Shown piece by piece: positions 16,230 through 26,100 of a stretch of 43,564 nt of DNA; the first letter of the stretch is position 1, and each line of letters begins with the position of its first letter. This DNA is from an uncultured Muribaculum sp. (GTDB lineage: Bacteria > Bacteroidota > Bacteroidia > Bacteroidales > Muribaculaceae): contig CAJTSK010000022.1 of assembly GCA_910578835.1 (NCBI GenBank), forward strand, positions 1-43,564, in the 5' to 3' direction. The translations under genes were made by a program, and so were the position numbers. Under the pieces are notes generated by a model, which ran no database searches, was not told where the DNA came from, and was given only the letters and a program-made list of their open reading frames with translations.

Positions 16230-18035
16230 ATGTCGACACATAAAGTTTCATTCCTAATATTCAACATTTTATCAATAGTCATTTTTTCTGCTTGTAATAA
16301 ACGTCCGGTAATTACGGCGTCAGAAGAAGAGAATGCCTATGGAATCGTCTACGAACTTGGAGCAACCGGAAAATTCCAAGAGGCTATAGCCGCGAGCGAC
16401 TCGCTGCTTGAAAATTTCACGATGAGCGACACTCTAAGAGTGTATCTCATGATTGAACGCATGGTGGCGATGGCTAATTCCGGGAATGTGGATGCAGCAC
16501 TCGCATATTCCGACACGTTATCCGAATTCAGCAAGAAAAGCGGCATAAGCGAGGGCGTCATGCAGGCACTTGAGATGAAGGGTGTCAGCAACAGGCGAAA
16601 GGGGCGCTTTGACGAAGCAAAAAAATATTATGCCGAGGCAATCGAACTTGCACGTGACGAGGGCAATATCGAGATGGAACAGACATTGTCAGACATGATG
16701 GGCATAATCTACGTTGAGTCGGGACACCCTCTTGAAGCCCTTGAATTTGAGCAACGTGCGCTCTCGCTCGCCGAGAGCCTTGCCGACACCACAGCCATGA
16801 TTTCAGCGGCAGCATCAATCGGCGCATGCTACGAGCGGTCAGGTCAATACGCAGAAGCCATCGACTTCCTTAATGAGCGTCTAAACGTCTCACGGCAAAT
16901 GAACCCTGTCTACAGGATAAAGTTTCTCACCCCGCTTTTCTCGTCTTATCTCGCTCTTGACTCAATCTATGCGGCAAAACGCTGCGAGGCAGAGATGGAG
17001 AATGCCGCCTCGGGACTCCCTCCCTACCATCAGAGTGCCGTAGCCGTCCTGACGGCAAAGTCACGGCTTTTAGCAAAAGAGAAAAAATACCGGGAACAGT
17101 GGGACACCTTCTGCCTGATAGACTCTCTCGGCACCCACGGCAAATCGCCCGAAATAATATTGACGGAGCGTGCCGAATGTCTCGCCAACATGAACGATTA
17201 CAAGGGCGCATACCGGCGCATGCTGAAAGCCTACGACGCTCTTGATTCAATACGCAAGTCGGACATTGACGCCGAGTTAAGCGAACTTGCGGTGCGCTAT
17301 GACACTTACAGCAAAGAAATCGAGATTGAACGCCTCTCGATGAAACAGCGCACACTTGCCGCCATCGCGACAGGATGCCTGTTTATCGTCATCATCGTCA
17401 TCTTGATTGCCGTCAACATGCGTCGCCGCCAGAGCCTGCGCATGGAAAGGGAAAAACATCTCCAGTATCTTCGCGGACTTGAGCAGGAACGATGCAGGAT
17501 GGCGCGCGAGCTCCACGACGACGTGGCGGGCGAACTGGTAGGGCTACAATTTGGAATCGACACCCTTACCCCCGAAGAGCGCGACAGCCGCATCATGGAT
17601 ATAGCGCGTAAGGTGCGCACCCTCTCCCATGAGCTTATGCCGCCGCAATTCAAGGAACAGAGCTTTACCTCCCTGCTCGTGGACTATGTAAGACGCCTCA
17701 ACAGGCAGCACAGTCCCGACTTTGTCGTGCTGACCGACGAAGGCTCCTACGACTGGGAGACGCTTCCGCCGGAACAGAGCCATGAACTGTATCGCATAAC
17801 CCAGGAAGCTGTAAACAACGCGCTGCGTCATGCCAAGCCATCACGGATTTCAATTACCCTTGACGGCAACGAACGCTTCTCGCTCACCATCGAAAACGAC
17901 GGCGTGACAAAAGAAGCGACCGACAGTGAGGGCATAGGCATGCAGACCCTAAGGGCACGTGTAGAGATACTCAACGCCGACATCTCCACTGCAATTCAAA
18001 ACAGCAAATTCACACTCACAATAACACAACGATGA
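16230..18035 (+). CDS. TPR-containing sensor histidine kinase (HisKA_3 type)
   Basis: A 601-residue membrane kinase. It has an N-terminal signal with a lipobox-like FSAC (Cys22), then an extracytoplasmic TPR array (~40-340; e.g. MKGVSNRRKGRFDEAKKYYA, SIGACYERSGQYAEAIDFL). A single membrane span follows (~375-397, CLFIVIIVILIAV). The dimerisation domain RMARELHDDVAGELVG holds the phospho-accepting His429, and a HATPase ends the protein (EAVNNALRHAKPSRI, then GIGMQTLRARVEIL). HisKA_3 kinases pair with NarL/LuxR-type regulators, and exactly such a gene follows with a four-base ATGA overlap. The TPR part suggests sensing of a protein or peptide partner in the periplasm. The signal is unknown. Confidence 0.93.
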   Translation: MSTHKVSFLIFNILSIVIFSACNKRPVITASEEENAYGIVYELGATGKFQEAIAASDSLLENFTMSDTLRVYLMIERMVAMANSGNVDAALAYSDTLSEFSKKSGISEGVMQALEMKGVSNRRKGRFDEAKKYYAEAIELARDEGNIEMEQTLSDMMGIIYVESGHPLEALEFEQRALSLAESLADTTAMISAAASIGACYERSGQYAEAIDFLNERLNVSRQMNPVYRIKFLTPLFSSYLALDSIYAAKRCEAEMENAASGLPPYHQSAVAVLTAKSRLLAKEKKYREQWDTFCLIDSLGTHGKSPEIILTERAECLANMNDYKGAYRRMLKAYDALDSIRKSDIDAELSELAVRYDTYSKEIEIERLSMKQRTLAAIATGCLFIVIIVILIAVNMRRRQSLRMEREKHLQYLRGLEQERCRMARELHDDVAGELVGLQFGIDTLTPEERDSRIMDIARKVRTLSHELMPPQFKEQSFTSLLVDYVRRLNRQHSPDFVVLTDEGSYDWETLPPEQSHELYRITQEAVNNALRHAKPSRISITLDGNERFSLTIENDGVTKEATDSEGIGMQTLRARVEILNADISTAIQNSKFTLTITQR

Positions 18036-19432
18036 AAACATTGCTTATTGTCGACGACCATCCCATAGTGCTCGAAGGAATTCAGAGCGTGATGTCAAAA
18101 AACGACTTCAAGGTACTTAAAGCGACAACAGCCGACCAAGCGATAGCAATCGCCGAACAAGTAACAGGAATAGACATGTATGTCGTAGACCTCTCGCTGA
18201 AGGAGGGCACCGACGGGATCACGCTCATAGACACCCTGCGGGAAAAAGGTTTCTACCGGCCGACTGTCGTCTACACCATGCACGAAGAGCTATGGAACAT
18301 AGCCATACTGATGAAAACCGATGTAGAGGGCATTGTGCTGAAAGGAGACAATATCAACGAACTTGTCTACGCAGTCAAGACTGTTGCAGAAGGCAACCGC
18401 TATCAGAGCTCCGCTTTTGACGAAAAGCGCAAAGAGGCGCTAAACACGACAGGCATACTGTCGTCAAAAGACATCGAGATACTCCGCAGGCTCTCAGCCG
18501 GAGCCGGCAACCGCGAGATTGCCTCAGAAATGCAAATCAGCGAGAAGACAGTCGAATACCACCGCGCCAACATACTGCGCAAACTCCGGGCCAAGACCAT
18601 GCTTGAAGCGACAAAACGCGCCATAGCTCTCGGCATAATCTATGTGTCGATGGTCACAGCAGTCATGACTCCACTGCCGGCAACCGCTGCCGAGACCGCG
18701 CCCAAAGCTGTCGACCTCGGTCTAAGCGTGGACTGGGCCGACCGTAATCTCGGAGCTGACACCCCTCTTGATGCCGGCGACTACTACGCCTTTGCCGAGA
18801 CTGAGACAAAAGAGACCTATGACTGGACGACCTACATCCACTGTGCAGGCGAGATAGGGACCTGTCATGATCTCGGCACCGACAACATAGCCGGCACACA
18901 CTACGACCCCGCCACGCTGCTGCTCGGCGACGGATGGCGCATGCCGACATCTGCCGAATGTGAAGAACTGGTTGATGCCTGCACCTTCGCCAACGCCCAA
19001 TATGGCGACACATGTGCCGTAACATTCACCTCACCCGACACCGGCAAACACGTCATCCTCCCTCTCGCCGGCTACATGACCGGAGCCCGCCTGTACACAT
19101 TCAACACAGAGGGAGCCTACATGACCGGGACCTGCGAGTTTGAATCCTATGAAGATGAATGGAACGACATCGGCAATATCGCCATGCTCATGAACGGCAA
19201 CATGGCTTTGGTTACCTACGGGTCGCCTCAATTAGGTATCACCATCCGCCCGGTAAAAGAAAAAGCCTCAACATCGGCCGCTCCGTCCCTGTCAGCCACT
19301 CCCGCGACGGTAACGCAGATATACACTGTCGACGGCAAGTCGCTCGGCAGCTCAATCGAAAGCCTTCCGTCACGCGGCATATTCATAATCCTGATGTCAG
19401 ACGGTCACTGCAAGAAAATCGTAAAAAAATAA
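18032..19432 (+). CDS. Membrane-tethered NarL/LuxR response regulator fused to an extracytoplasmic FISUMP-like domain
   Basis: 466 residues, about twice the usual size. Residues 1-120 are a receiver with the acidic pair Asp8/Asp9, phospho-acceptor Asp53 (MYVVDLS) and Lys104. Residues ~141-200 are a LuxR-type HTH (GNREIASEMQISEKTVEYHR). Directly after it comes a hydrophobic span (~198-220, ALGIIYVSMVTAVMTPLPA, ending in ATAA like a signal peptide). A domain of the Fibrobacter-major-paralogue (FISUMP) type follows (VDLGLSVDWADRNLGA, DAGDYYAFAETETKETYDW, GDGWRMPTSAECEEL). The C-terminus (~428-466, QIYTVDGKSL...) resembles a T9SS-type tail. With positive charges before the span, the HTH would be cytoplasmic and the C-terminal half outside. 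The frame is continuous, so the fusion is not a misread stop. Confidence 0.88.
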   Translation: MKTLLIVDDHPIVLEGIQSVMSKNDFKVLKATTADQAIAIAEQVTGIDMYVVDLSLKEGTDGITLIDTLREKGFYRPTVVYTMHEELWNIAILMKTDVEGIVLKGDNINELVYAVKTVAEGNRYQSSAFDEKRKEALNTTGILSSKDIEILRRLSAGAGNREIASEMQISEKTVEYHRANILRKLRAKTMLEATKRAIALGIIYVSMVTAVMTPLPATAAETAPKAVDLGLSVDWADRNLGADTPLDAGDYYAFAETETKETYDWTTYIHCAGEIGTCHDLGTDNIAGTHYDPATLLLGDGWRMPTSAECEELVDACTFANAQYGDTCAVTFTSPDTGKHVILPLAGYMTGARLYTFNTEGAYMTGTCEFESYEDEWNDIGNIAMLMNGNMALVTYGSPQLGITIRPVKEKASTSAAPSLSATPATVTQIYTVDGKSLGSSIESLPSRGIFIILMSDGHCKKIVKK

Positions 19433-19478
19433 TTCCGCTCTCAGCCTGACAAGGGCGAAATACAATCAGCCACAACCA

Positions 19479-19525
19479 CGCCTTAGGGCAATCCCTAAAC
19501 CATCATTAGGGATTACCCTAAGGCG
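19479..19525. promoter_or_regulatory. Nested palindromes: candidate two-site operator or attenuator hairpin
   Basis: Two 16-base palindromes, TTAGGG-CAAT-CCCTAA (19483-19498) and TTAGGG-ATTA-CCCTAA (19506-19521), have centres 23 bases apart. Together with flanking bases they also form a 20-base inverted repeat with one mismatch and a 7-base loop, which in RNA would be a strong hairpin followed by CTCATTTTTAA. It could be a terminator for the regulator gene, a binding site for the LuxR-type regulator upstream, or both. Confidence 0.65.
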
Positions 19526-19554
19526 CTCATTTTTAACACATTTCATCCTATTTT

Positions 19555-19589
19555 TTTGATATTTAATTAAAATAAAAACAATAACTTTA
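19555..19589 (+). promoter_or_regulatory. Possible promoter of the surface lipoprotein operon
   Basis: TAACTTTA at 19582-19589 is a -7-like element 48 bases before the ATG. The nearest TTTG (19555-19558) is 23 bases upstream, slightly far. The paired palindromes lie 61-103 bases upstream of the -7 box, a position suited to an activator. Confidence 0.45.
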
Positions 19590-19636
19590 AGCACTGAAAC
19601 GATAATAAACGACTAACCATCCATCACTTTCTGACA

Positions 19637-22600
19637 ATGAAAATTCATCATCATGGAATAGCCTTGTCCACGGTGGCAATGCTTCTGCCGGTGACACTCG
19701 GCTCCTGTTCCGATGACTTTGACCGCCCCGAAATGGCTTCACCCGAAGGACTCGGATTTGAATTCAGTGCGGTAATCGAGCAGGACAATTCATCACGCGC
19801 CGACGAAAGCGGATTTGCCGACGGTGACCGGTTCGGAGCCTATGTGGTCAACTACTCCGGAGGTCAGCCCGGACAGCTCGCCCTCACCGGCAATCAGGTC
19901 AACAACGTGGCAATCGGCTACACCGCCGACGACAATCTGTGGACACCCTCAACCCCAATCTACTGGCTCGACGACAAGACACCGGCCGACGTTTACGCCT
20001 ACTATCCGTTTACCAACGGACTGTCGGATGTCGAGGCTCACCGCTTTGAAGTGAGCGCCGACCAGAGCATCGCAGGCTCCGACGGCGACATGGGCACATA
20101 TGAGGCGTCAGACTTTCTATGGGCAAAGGCATCGCGCGTCACCCCGGGCACACGCATCAACCTCTCGTTTAGCCATCGTCTCGCCGGAGTCAAGGTGATT
20201 CTGGAGCAGGGAAGCGGATTTGCCGAAGGCGAATGGGAAAAGCTGCCGCGCACAGTCACGGTCGACAACACAGTGCGCACAGCCTACATCGACATCTCTA
20301 CAGGCACCGCCTCGGTCAACGGCTCCTTTGACCGTCATGTCACAATGAACCCCGACGCGACCGACAGCTACCGCGCCGTAGTCGTGCCGCAGAGCGTCGC
20401 TGCCGGAAAGAGCACCATAGGCATAACCATTGACGGCACCGCCTACAATTATACCCGCAGCGACGGCATGACCTACACTGCCGGCAAGCTCCATGTGTTC
20501 ACCCTCAAGGTCGACAAGCAGGAGCAGTCGGGCGACTACTCGCTCTCACTCGTCAGCGAAGACATAACCCCCTGGGAAACTGACAACTCCTCCCATGACT
20601 TCGAGGCAAACTCCTACCTTGTGGTCGACGTGCCTACAGCCGGAACTCTCAAAGAATGCCTCGCCAAGACAGGCGCCGACTTCTCGACCGTAAAAAACCT
20701 CAAAGTCACAGGGCAACTCACTGACGCCGACTTCCGCTTCATGCGCGAAGAAATGTCGGAACTTACCGCAGTCAACCTGAAAGAAGTAAAAATGGTGAAT
20801 GTGGAGTATAAAGTTCCGGTCGAAGGTGCAAATTACTGGGAATGGCCCGACGGTCATATGGACGACATGCTCCCTAACGACGCGTTTTCAAATAAAGGCT
20901 CTATTCGCCGTCTTATCATTCCTGACGGAATCAAACGCATCGGTGCTTATGCGTTTTCTCATCTGCGGTTGACATCGACGCTGGTTATTCCGGAAAGTGT
21001 GACTTGGATTGACACCCGCGTGTTTGAATCAATCGGAGAAGAGGGCACAATCGTATTGCCCAACTCTCTTGAATATATTGCAGAATACGCATTTCTATAT
21101 GCCCACGCCAATTTTGAATTTAAACTGACTAACACTATAAAATATATCGGCGACGGCGCTTTTCAGGGCGCGACAGGCGCGACAGGAACCTTTAATGTAC
21201 CTAACAAAATTGAATATTTAGGTTCCCACGCCTTTGACGGTTGCGGTCACGACCTTACAGGAGACATTGTGATTCCTACAGGTATTACGGAAATCCCTGA
21301 CGCCGCATTTTCGACTCTCGGGTTTTCACAAGGCACCAACCTTACTTTACCGGAAGGGATAAAAAAGATAGGCATATCAGCCTTTCAGTCAATAAGATTC
21401 CTTTCGTCGGTCAACATACCTGAAAGTGTGACCACCATTTCCGGTTCGGCATTCAAAAACTCCCGAATTTTAGGAGGAGGATTAAAACTACCCGAAAATG
21501 TAAAATATATAGGAAGAGCCGCATTTTCGACATGCAACATCACGGGTACTCTTGAGTTTCCCAAATCGATGGACCTGGTGCTTGGCGGTGAAGGAGATAA
21601 CGAAGGAGCATTTTGCGCCACCAATCTCGAAAAAATCATCATCGGCGACAACATTTTGCAGATAGAAAAAGGCGCATTCAGCAGAAACCAATCGTTAAAA
21701 AGCGTGGAGCTGGGTAAAAACGTGGGCTACATCGGCGACCGGGCTTTTGCTACCGAATCTTACCCATTTGGCATGTTGCCGGTAGAGACTGTCATATGCC
21801 ATGCAAATGAACCCCCGAAAGTAGGGTCAGATGCATTTTTAGGAATATATTTTGACAAGTGTATCCTTGAAGTTCCGGAAAAATCGGTAGAGCTTTACCG
21901 CAATGCTGACGGGTGGAGACAATTCCAAAACATCACACCCTATCATGAGCTCGCATTCAACATCCCCGACATAGTGTGTCTTGACAAGGGCATTACACGG
22001 GAAGGCATTATTCGCGCAGAAGGCTCATGGAGCATTATCGAATGTCCGTCATGGGTACACGTGACTCCTGACCACGCCGACTACAAGGAAAACCTTACAG
22101 TAAAAATCGACCCTCTTCCTGCAGGAGCGGAATCACGTGAAGGAAAGATTGTATTTAAACTTGATGACAAGGACTATACTACTTACACGACAGTCCGTCA
22201 GCATTCCTACGAATATCAGCAAGACAAAGAAATCATACTCCAGTCAGCAAGCTCAGGCAATGATGAAATACCTATGTTCATAGTGGGAGAAGGCTTTAAC
22301 GCAGACAACATTGTCAGCGGCGAATATCTTCGCGTAATGAACGAGACTATGGAGCAATTTTTCAGCATAGAGCCTTACAAGTCTTATCGTGATTACTTTA
22401 CTGTCACTACCGCAATCGCCTGCTCTCCCGATGAAGGCACAGGCGACGTTTTATCGACAAAAATCAATTGTTTCGGCACTGACGCCGTAGAGCCCGACAG
22501 CCGACAGCTAAAAGAATATGCAGCCAAAGCATCGGCACGCGTCGGCAACAACATGGGCAACGCTATTATCATCATGGTCTCCAACTATAACTGTTTCCAC

Positions 22601-23104
22601 GGATGGTCAGACATTCACGATGACGGATGCTCAATGGCAGCTATCGGAAGAGTCGATGACATTTATCCCTACGACCAGCGAGGACTCGTCCAGCACTTTG
22701 CCGGAGGAGAGGCTTTTGCAGGGCTTGGCAATGAAATGGTAACCCATTTCGAGCATATCAAGAGCTGCACATGTCCGGCATGTTCATCTCTCGGCAAATT
22801 CAATTCAATGAAAAGCCGTGGATATTTTGCCAATCTCACAATGTCGTCCAAGATGTCAGACGCGCCGTGGAATGAGTTTATTTTCCATCCGAAATACAGC
22901 TCTATGGTAGATATGTGGGAAGGCGGCTATAACCATATACGCGGTGTATGGCGCTCCGAGGCAAACAGTGTTATGAACACTTATATCGCTTATTTCAACA
23001 CGATTTCAAGATACACAATCTACAAAGAAATCATGCGCAGGGCGGGACTCAACGCCTCTATTGACGAATTTATTGCTAACGATAAAATCGAAATACCTCA
23101 ATAA
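19637..23104 (+). CDS. Fimbrillin-LRR_5-BACON-M64 lipoprotein, paralogue 1 (peptidase site lost)
   Basis: 1155 residues. A lipoprotein signal ends in LGSC (Cys24). Then come an Mfa/fimbrillin-like domain (~35-300; SRADESGFADGDRFGAYVV, ASDFLWAKA, FSHRLAGVKV), BspA-type LRR_5 repeats (~400-750; IPDGIKRIGAYAF, IPESVTWIDTRVF), a BACON-like domain (~773-862) and an M64 (IgA-peptidase-type) domain (~865-1155). At the zinc site the family motif HExxHxxGxxxDE reads HFAGGEAFAGLGNE from His1020: the catalytic Glu, second His and Asp are all replaced. A Cys cluster CTCPAC follows. The protein should be surface-anchored but proteolytically dead, possibly a binding or decoy partner. The stop overlaps the next start (TAATGA). 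Confidence 0.9.
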   Translation: MKIHHHGIALSTVAMLLPVTLGSCSDDFDRPEMASPEGLGFEFSAVIEQDNSSRADESGFADGDRFGAYVVNYSGGQPGQLALTGNQVNNVAIGYTADDNLWTPSTPIYWLDDKTPADVYAYYPFTNGLSDVEAHRFEVSADQSIAGSDGDMGTYEASDFLWAKASRVTPGTRINLSFSHRLAGVKVILEQGSGFAEGEWEKLPRTVTVDNTVRTAYIDISTGTASVNGSFDRHVTMNPDATDSYRAVVVPQSVAAGKSTIGITIDGTAYNYTRSDGMTYTAGKLHVFTLKVDKQEQSGDYSLSLVSEDITPWETDNSSHDFEANSYLVVDVPTAGTLKECLAKTGADFSTVKNLKVTGQLTDADFRFMREEMSELTAVNLKEVKMVNVEYKVPVEGANYWEWPDGHMDDMLPNDAFSNKGSIRRLIIPDGIKRIGAYAFSHLRLTSTLVIPESVTWIDTRVFESIGEEGTIVLPNSLEYIAEYAFLYAHANFEFKLTNTIKYIGDGAFQGATGATGTFNVPNKIEYLGSHAFDGCGHDLTGDIVIPTGITEIPDAAFSTLGFSQGTNLTLPEGIKKIGISAFQSIRFLSSVNIPESVTTISGSAFKNSRILGGGLKLPENVKYIGRAAFSTCNITGTLEFPKSMDLVLGGEGDNEGAFCATNLEKIIIGDNILQIEKGAFSRNQSLKSVELGKNVGYIGDRAFATESYPFGMLPVETVICHANEPPKVGSDAFLGIYFDKCILEVPEKSVELYRNADGWRQFQNITPYHELAFNIPDIVCLDKGITREGIIRAEGSWSIIECPSWVHVTPDHADYKENLTVKIDPLPAGAESREGKIVFKLDDKDYTTYTTVRQHSYEYQQDKEIILQSASSGNDEIPMFIVGEGFNADNIVSGEYLRVMNETMEQFFSIEPYKSYRDYFTVTTAIACSPDEGTGDVLSTKINCFGTDAVEPDSRQLKEYAAKASARVGNNMGNAIIIMVSNYNCFHGWSDIHDDGCSMAAIGRVDDIYPYDQRGLVQHFAGGEAFAGLGNEMVTHFEHIKSCTCPACSSLGKFNSMKSRGYFANLTMSSKMSDAPWNEFIFHPKYSSMVDMWEGGYNHIRGVWRSEANSVMNTYIAYFNTISRYTIYKEIMRRAGLNASIDEFIANDKIEIPQ

Positions 23105-26100
23105 TGAAACCGAATTATATATATCTAAGCGCATTTCTGTTGCTTGCGCTACCGTCTTGTACCGACGACTCCATAAGTGGCGAAGGGCTTCCGGGCGACG
23201 GCAGCCGCAAAGAGGTCAGGCTACAGGCATCTATCGACCAGACCAATGTCTCGCGCGCCGATGACTCCGGATTTTCCGACGGTGACCGCATAGGCATCTT
23301 CGCGGTCAATTTTACCGATGACACCAATCCCGGAACACTCACGCCTGCCGACAATCTCGCCAGCAATGTAGGCTTCTCATTTGATGAAGCGTCCAATTCA
23401 TGGGAGGGCGACCGGCAACTTTATTTCAAAGACGACAAGACCCCTGTCGACTTCTATGGCTACTATCCCTATGACTATGACATGGCTGAAGTCGAAGCCT
23501 ATCCGTTTTCCGTGCAAAGAAACCAGGCAGCCGAAGCGACCGGCAACCGGTTGTCAGGCTATGAAGCCTCCGATTTCCTTTGGGCAAAATCGGCAGGCGT
23601 CACTCCGGCGACTCCGCTCGTCACCCTTACCTTCAAGCATATACTTGCCGGTGTACAGGTCACGTTGGTGGCAGGAGAAGGATTCGAGGCTGATGAATGG
23701 GCTATGCTCGACAAGTCGGTGCTTGTAGCGGGAACCAACCGCGACGCCACGATAAATCTCGCTACCGGCGAGACTACGCTTGCAGGAGAAGGTGACGACA
23801 AGAGCATCATCGCCAATCCCTACAAAGACGATTACCGCGCAGTGGTAATCCCCCAGTCTGTTGCAGCAGGCAATACATTGCTGTCAATAACAGTCGACGG
23901 GCAGAGCTATGAGTTTACCAAGGAGATGACTATGACTTATCTTCCTTCAAAGCTCCATAAGTTCACTATCCTGGTCGAGAAGCCCCGACCGGAGGGCGAT
24001 TTTGTATTCTCGCTGCTCGACGAGGCAATTACGGCATGGGAAAGTGACCTCACTTCCCATAACGGAAACGCCAAGGAGTATATAATAGTAAATGTAGCGG
24101 AAGCAGGCGGTCTTGAGAATGCAATCAAGGAAGCAAAACTAACTCCGTCAGAATTGATTAATCTAAAAATCACAGGAGAGCTTACAGAGTCAGACTTCGT
24201 TTTCATGCGCACAAATATGAAATATCTTGAAGCTCTGAACTTAAAGGAGGTGATTTTACGGAATTGCGAACTTGAATGGGAAGTTTGGGATGATTATGCG
24301 CTACCCAATAACGCCTGCAACGGCATGCGTCATCTTACTTCTGTAGTTCTTCCTGACAAGCTAATCAAAATAGGCGAACTCGCATTTAGAAACACTAATC
24401 TTTCAGGCTCTCTGGTATTACCGGAAGGACTTGAATACATAGGCGGCAGCGCTTTTAACAATTGGCAGGATTACACTCAGTCAAACACAAATCTGTCAGG
24501 CACATTAACCCTGCCGACCACCCTTAAATACATCGGCGGCAATGCTTTCTGCAATTGTGATTTCACGGGGACACTCGTGCTTCCCGAAGGACTTGAATAC
24601 ATAGGTGAAGGAGCCTTTGCCGATTGTGAAAACCTGACCGGCGAACTACATTTGCCATCGACTTTGAAAGTATTGGAACGCGCTGCATTTGCAAACACCA
24701 AATTCAAGGGCAATTTTGACATTCCAAAGCATCTGACTGAGATAAAACCATTCTTTTTCTCAGGCATGACATCTTTCACCTGGCCCGAAGCTCCGACTTC
24801 CATTGCGGAAGAATCTTTCTGGAACACCTCGCTGAGAGGCGACATCATAATTCCGGAAACCATAACCCACATAGGAAGAGCAGCTTTTGCAGGTTCCGGC
24901 ATAAGCCACATCGTGTTTCCGCAAAATCTGGAATTCATCGAGCAGGACGTATGTTCCTGGAATAAATTTTTGCAAGACACGGTTGTCATTCCTCCATTGA
25001 TTGAAACCATTGGCGAACGCGCCTTTGCAGAATGTGAAAAACTTGATGCGGTCATACTGCCTAAAAATCTTCAGTGGATTAGAAACGAGGCATTCCGCAA
25101 CTGCTACTCCCTAAGTTATATCCATTGTCAGGCGATAGTGCCTCCTATGCTTGAGGAAAGTGCATTTTATGGCATCAATAAAGACAACTTCACTGTAGAA
25201 GTGCCTGAAGAGAGCGTCGACGCTTACCGTAATGCTCCAGGCTGGAAAGAATTCAAGCGCATAGCGTCTTACCGCAATTTCGTTGCACGCCCGTCAAAAT
25301 ACAATGTTCTCAACAATGGCGGAAAAAAAGAAATAATCCTAAACGCCGATGCCGAATGGGAATTGGTGGATATACCTTCATGGTGTCACCTTGACAAGAC
25401 TTCAGGCTCCCAAAAGACCATCCTCACCCTCACTGTCGACATGATGGCTCACGGTCAGAGCAACCGCACGGGAGAGATTTCATTCCGCCTGAAAGACTCT
25501 GACGAGCATGTCACTCACATAAATATAGGTCAGTATGACTACGAGCATGATGAAGACAGCTACCTGCAAATCCAGAAAGCGACAAAAGGAGAAGGCATTG
25601 ATCTTTTCTTCTGTGGCGACGGCTACGATGCAATCGACATTTCTGCCGGTCTATACCTGCAGGACATGCGTCAGGAAATGGAATATCTCTTTGCTGTAGA
25701 GCCTTATAAAAGTTATCGCGAATATTTCAACGTCTACACATCGTTTGCAATGTCGGAAGACAGCGGTGTCGAGACGCTTAACACATGGCGAACCACAAAA
25801 TTCCATACATGTTTAGGCGACGGCAGCACAAGATTGTCAACCTCGTGGATGGATGTATTGAACTATTGCAGCGAGACAGTGCCGCCAATAACCAACAAGA
25901 CCAATCCTGCTGTGGGTGCGATTCTTGTAGCAAACACCGATTTATATGAGGGCATAACTTATAGCATCGATGACAGCAATACATTCTGCGCGGTTGTGAC
26001 AAAAAGTGCCGAAGAATATCCCTATGACGCACGCGGATTGATTCAGCACGAAGCCGGCGGTCATGGTATAGGCTGGCTCGCTGACGAATACATGTATCAT

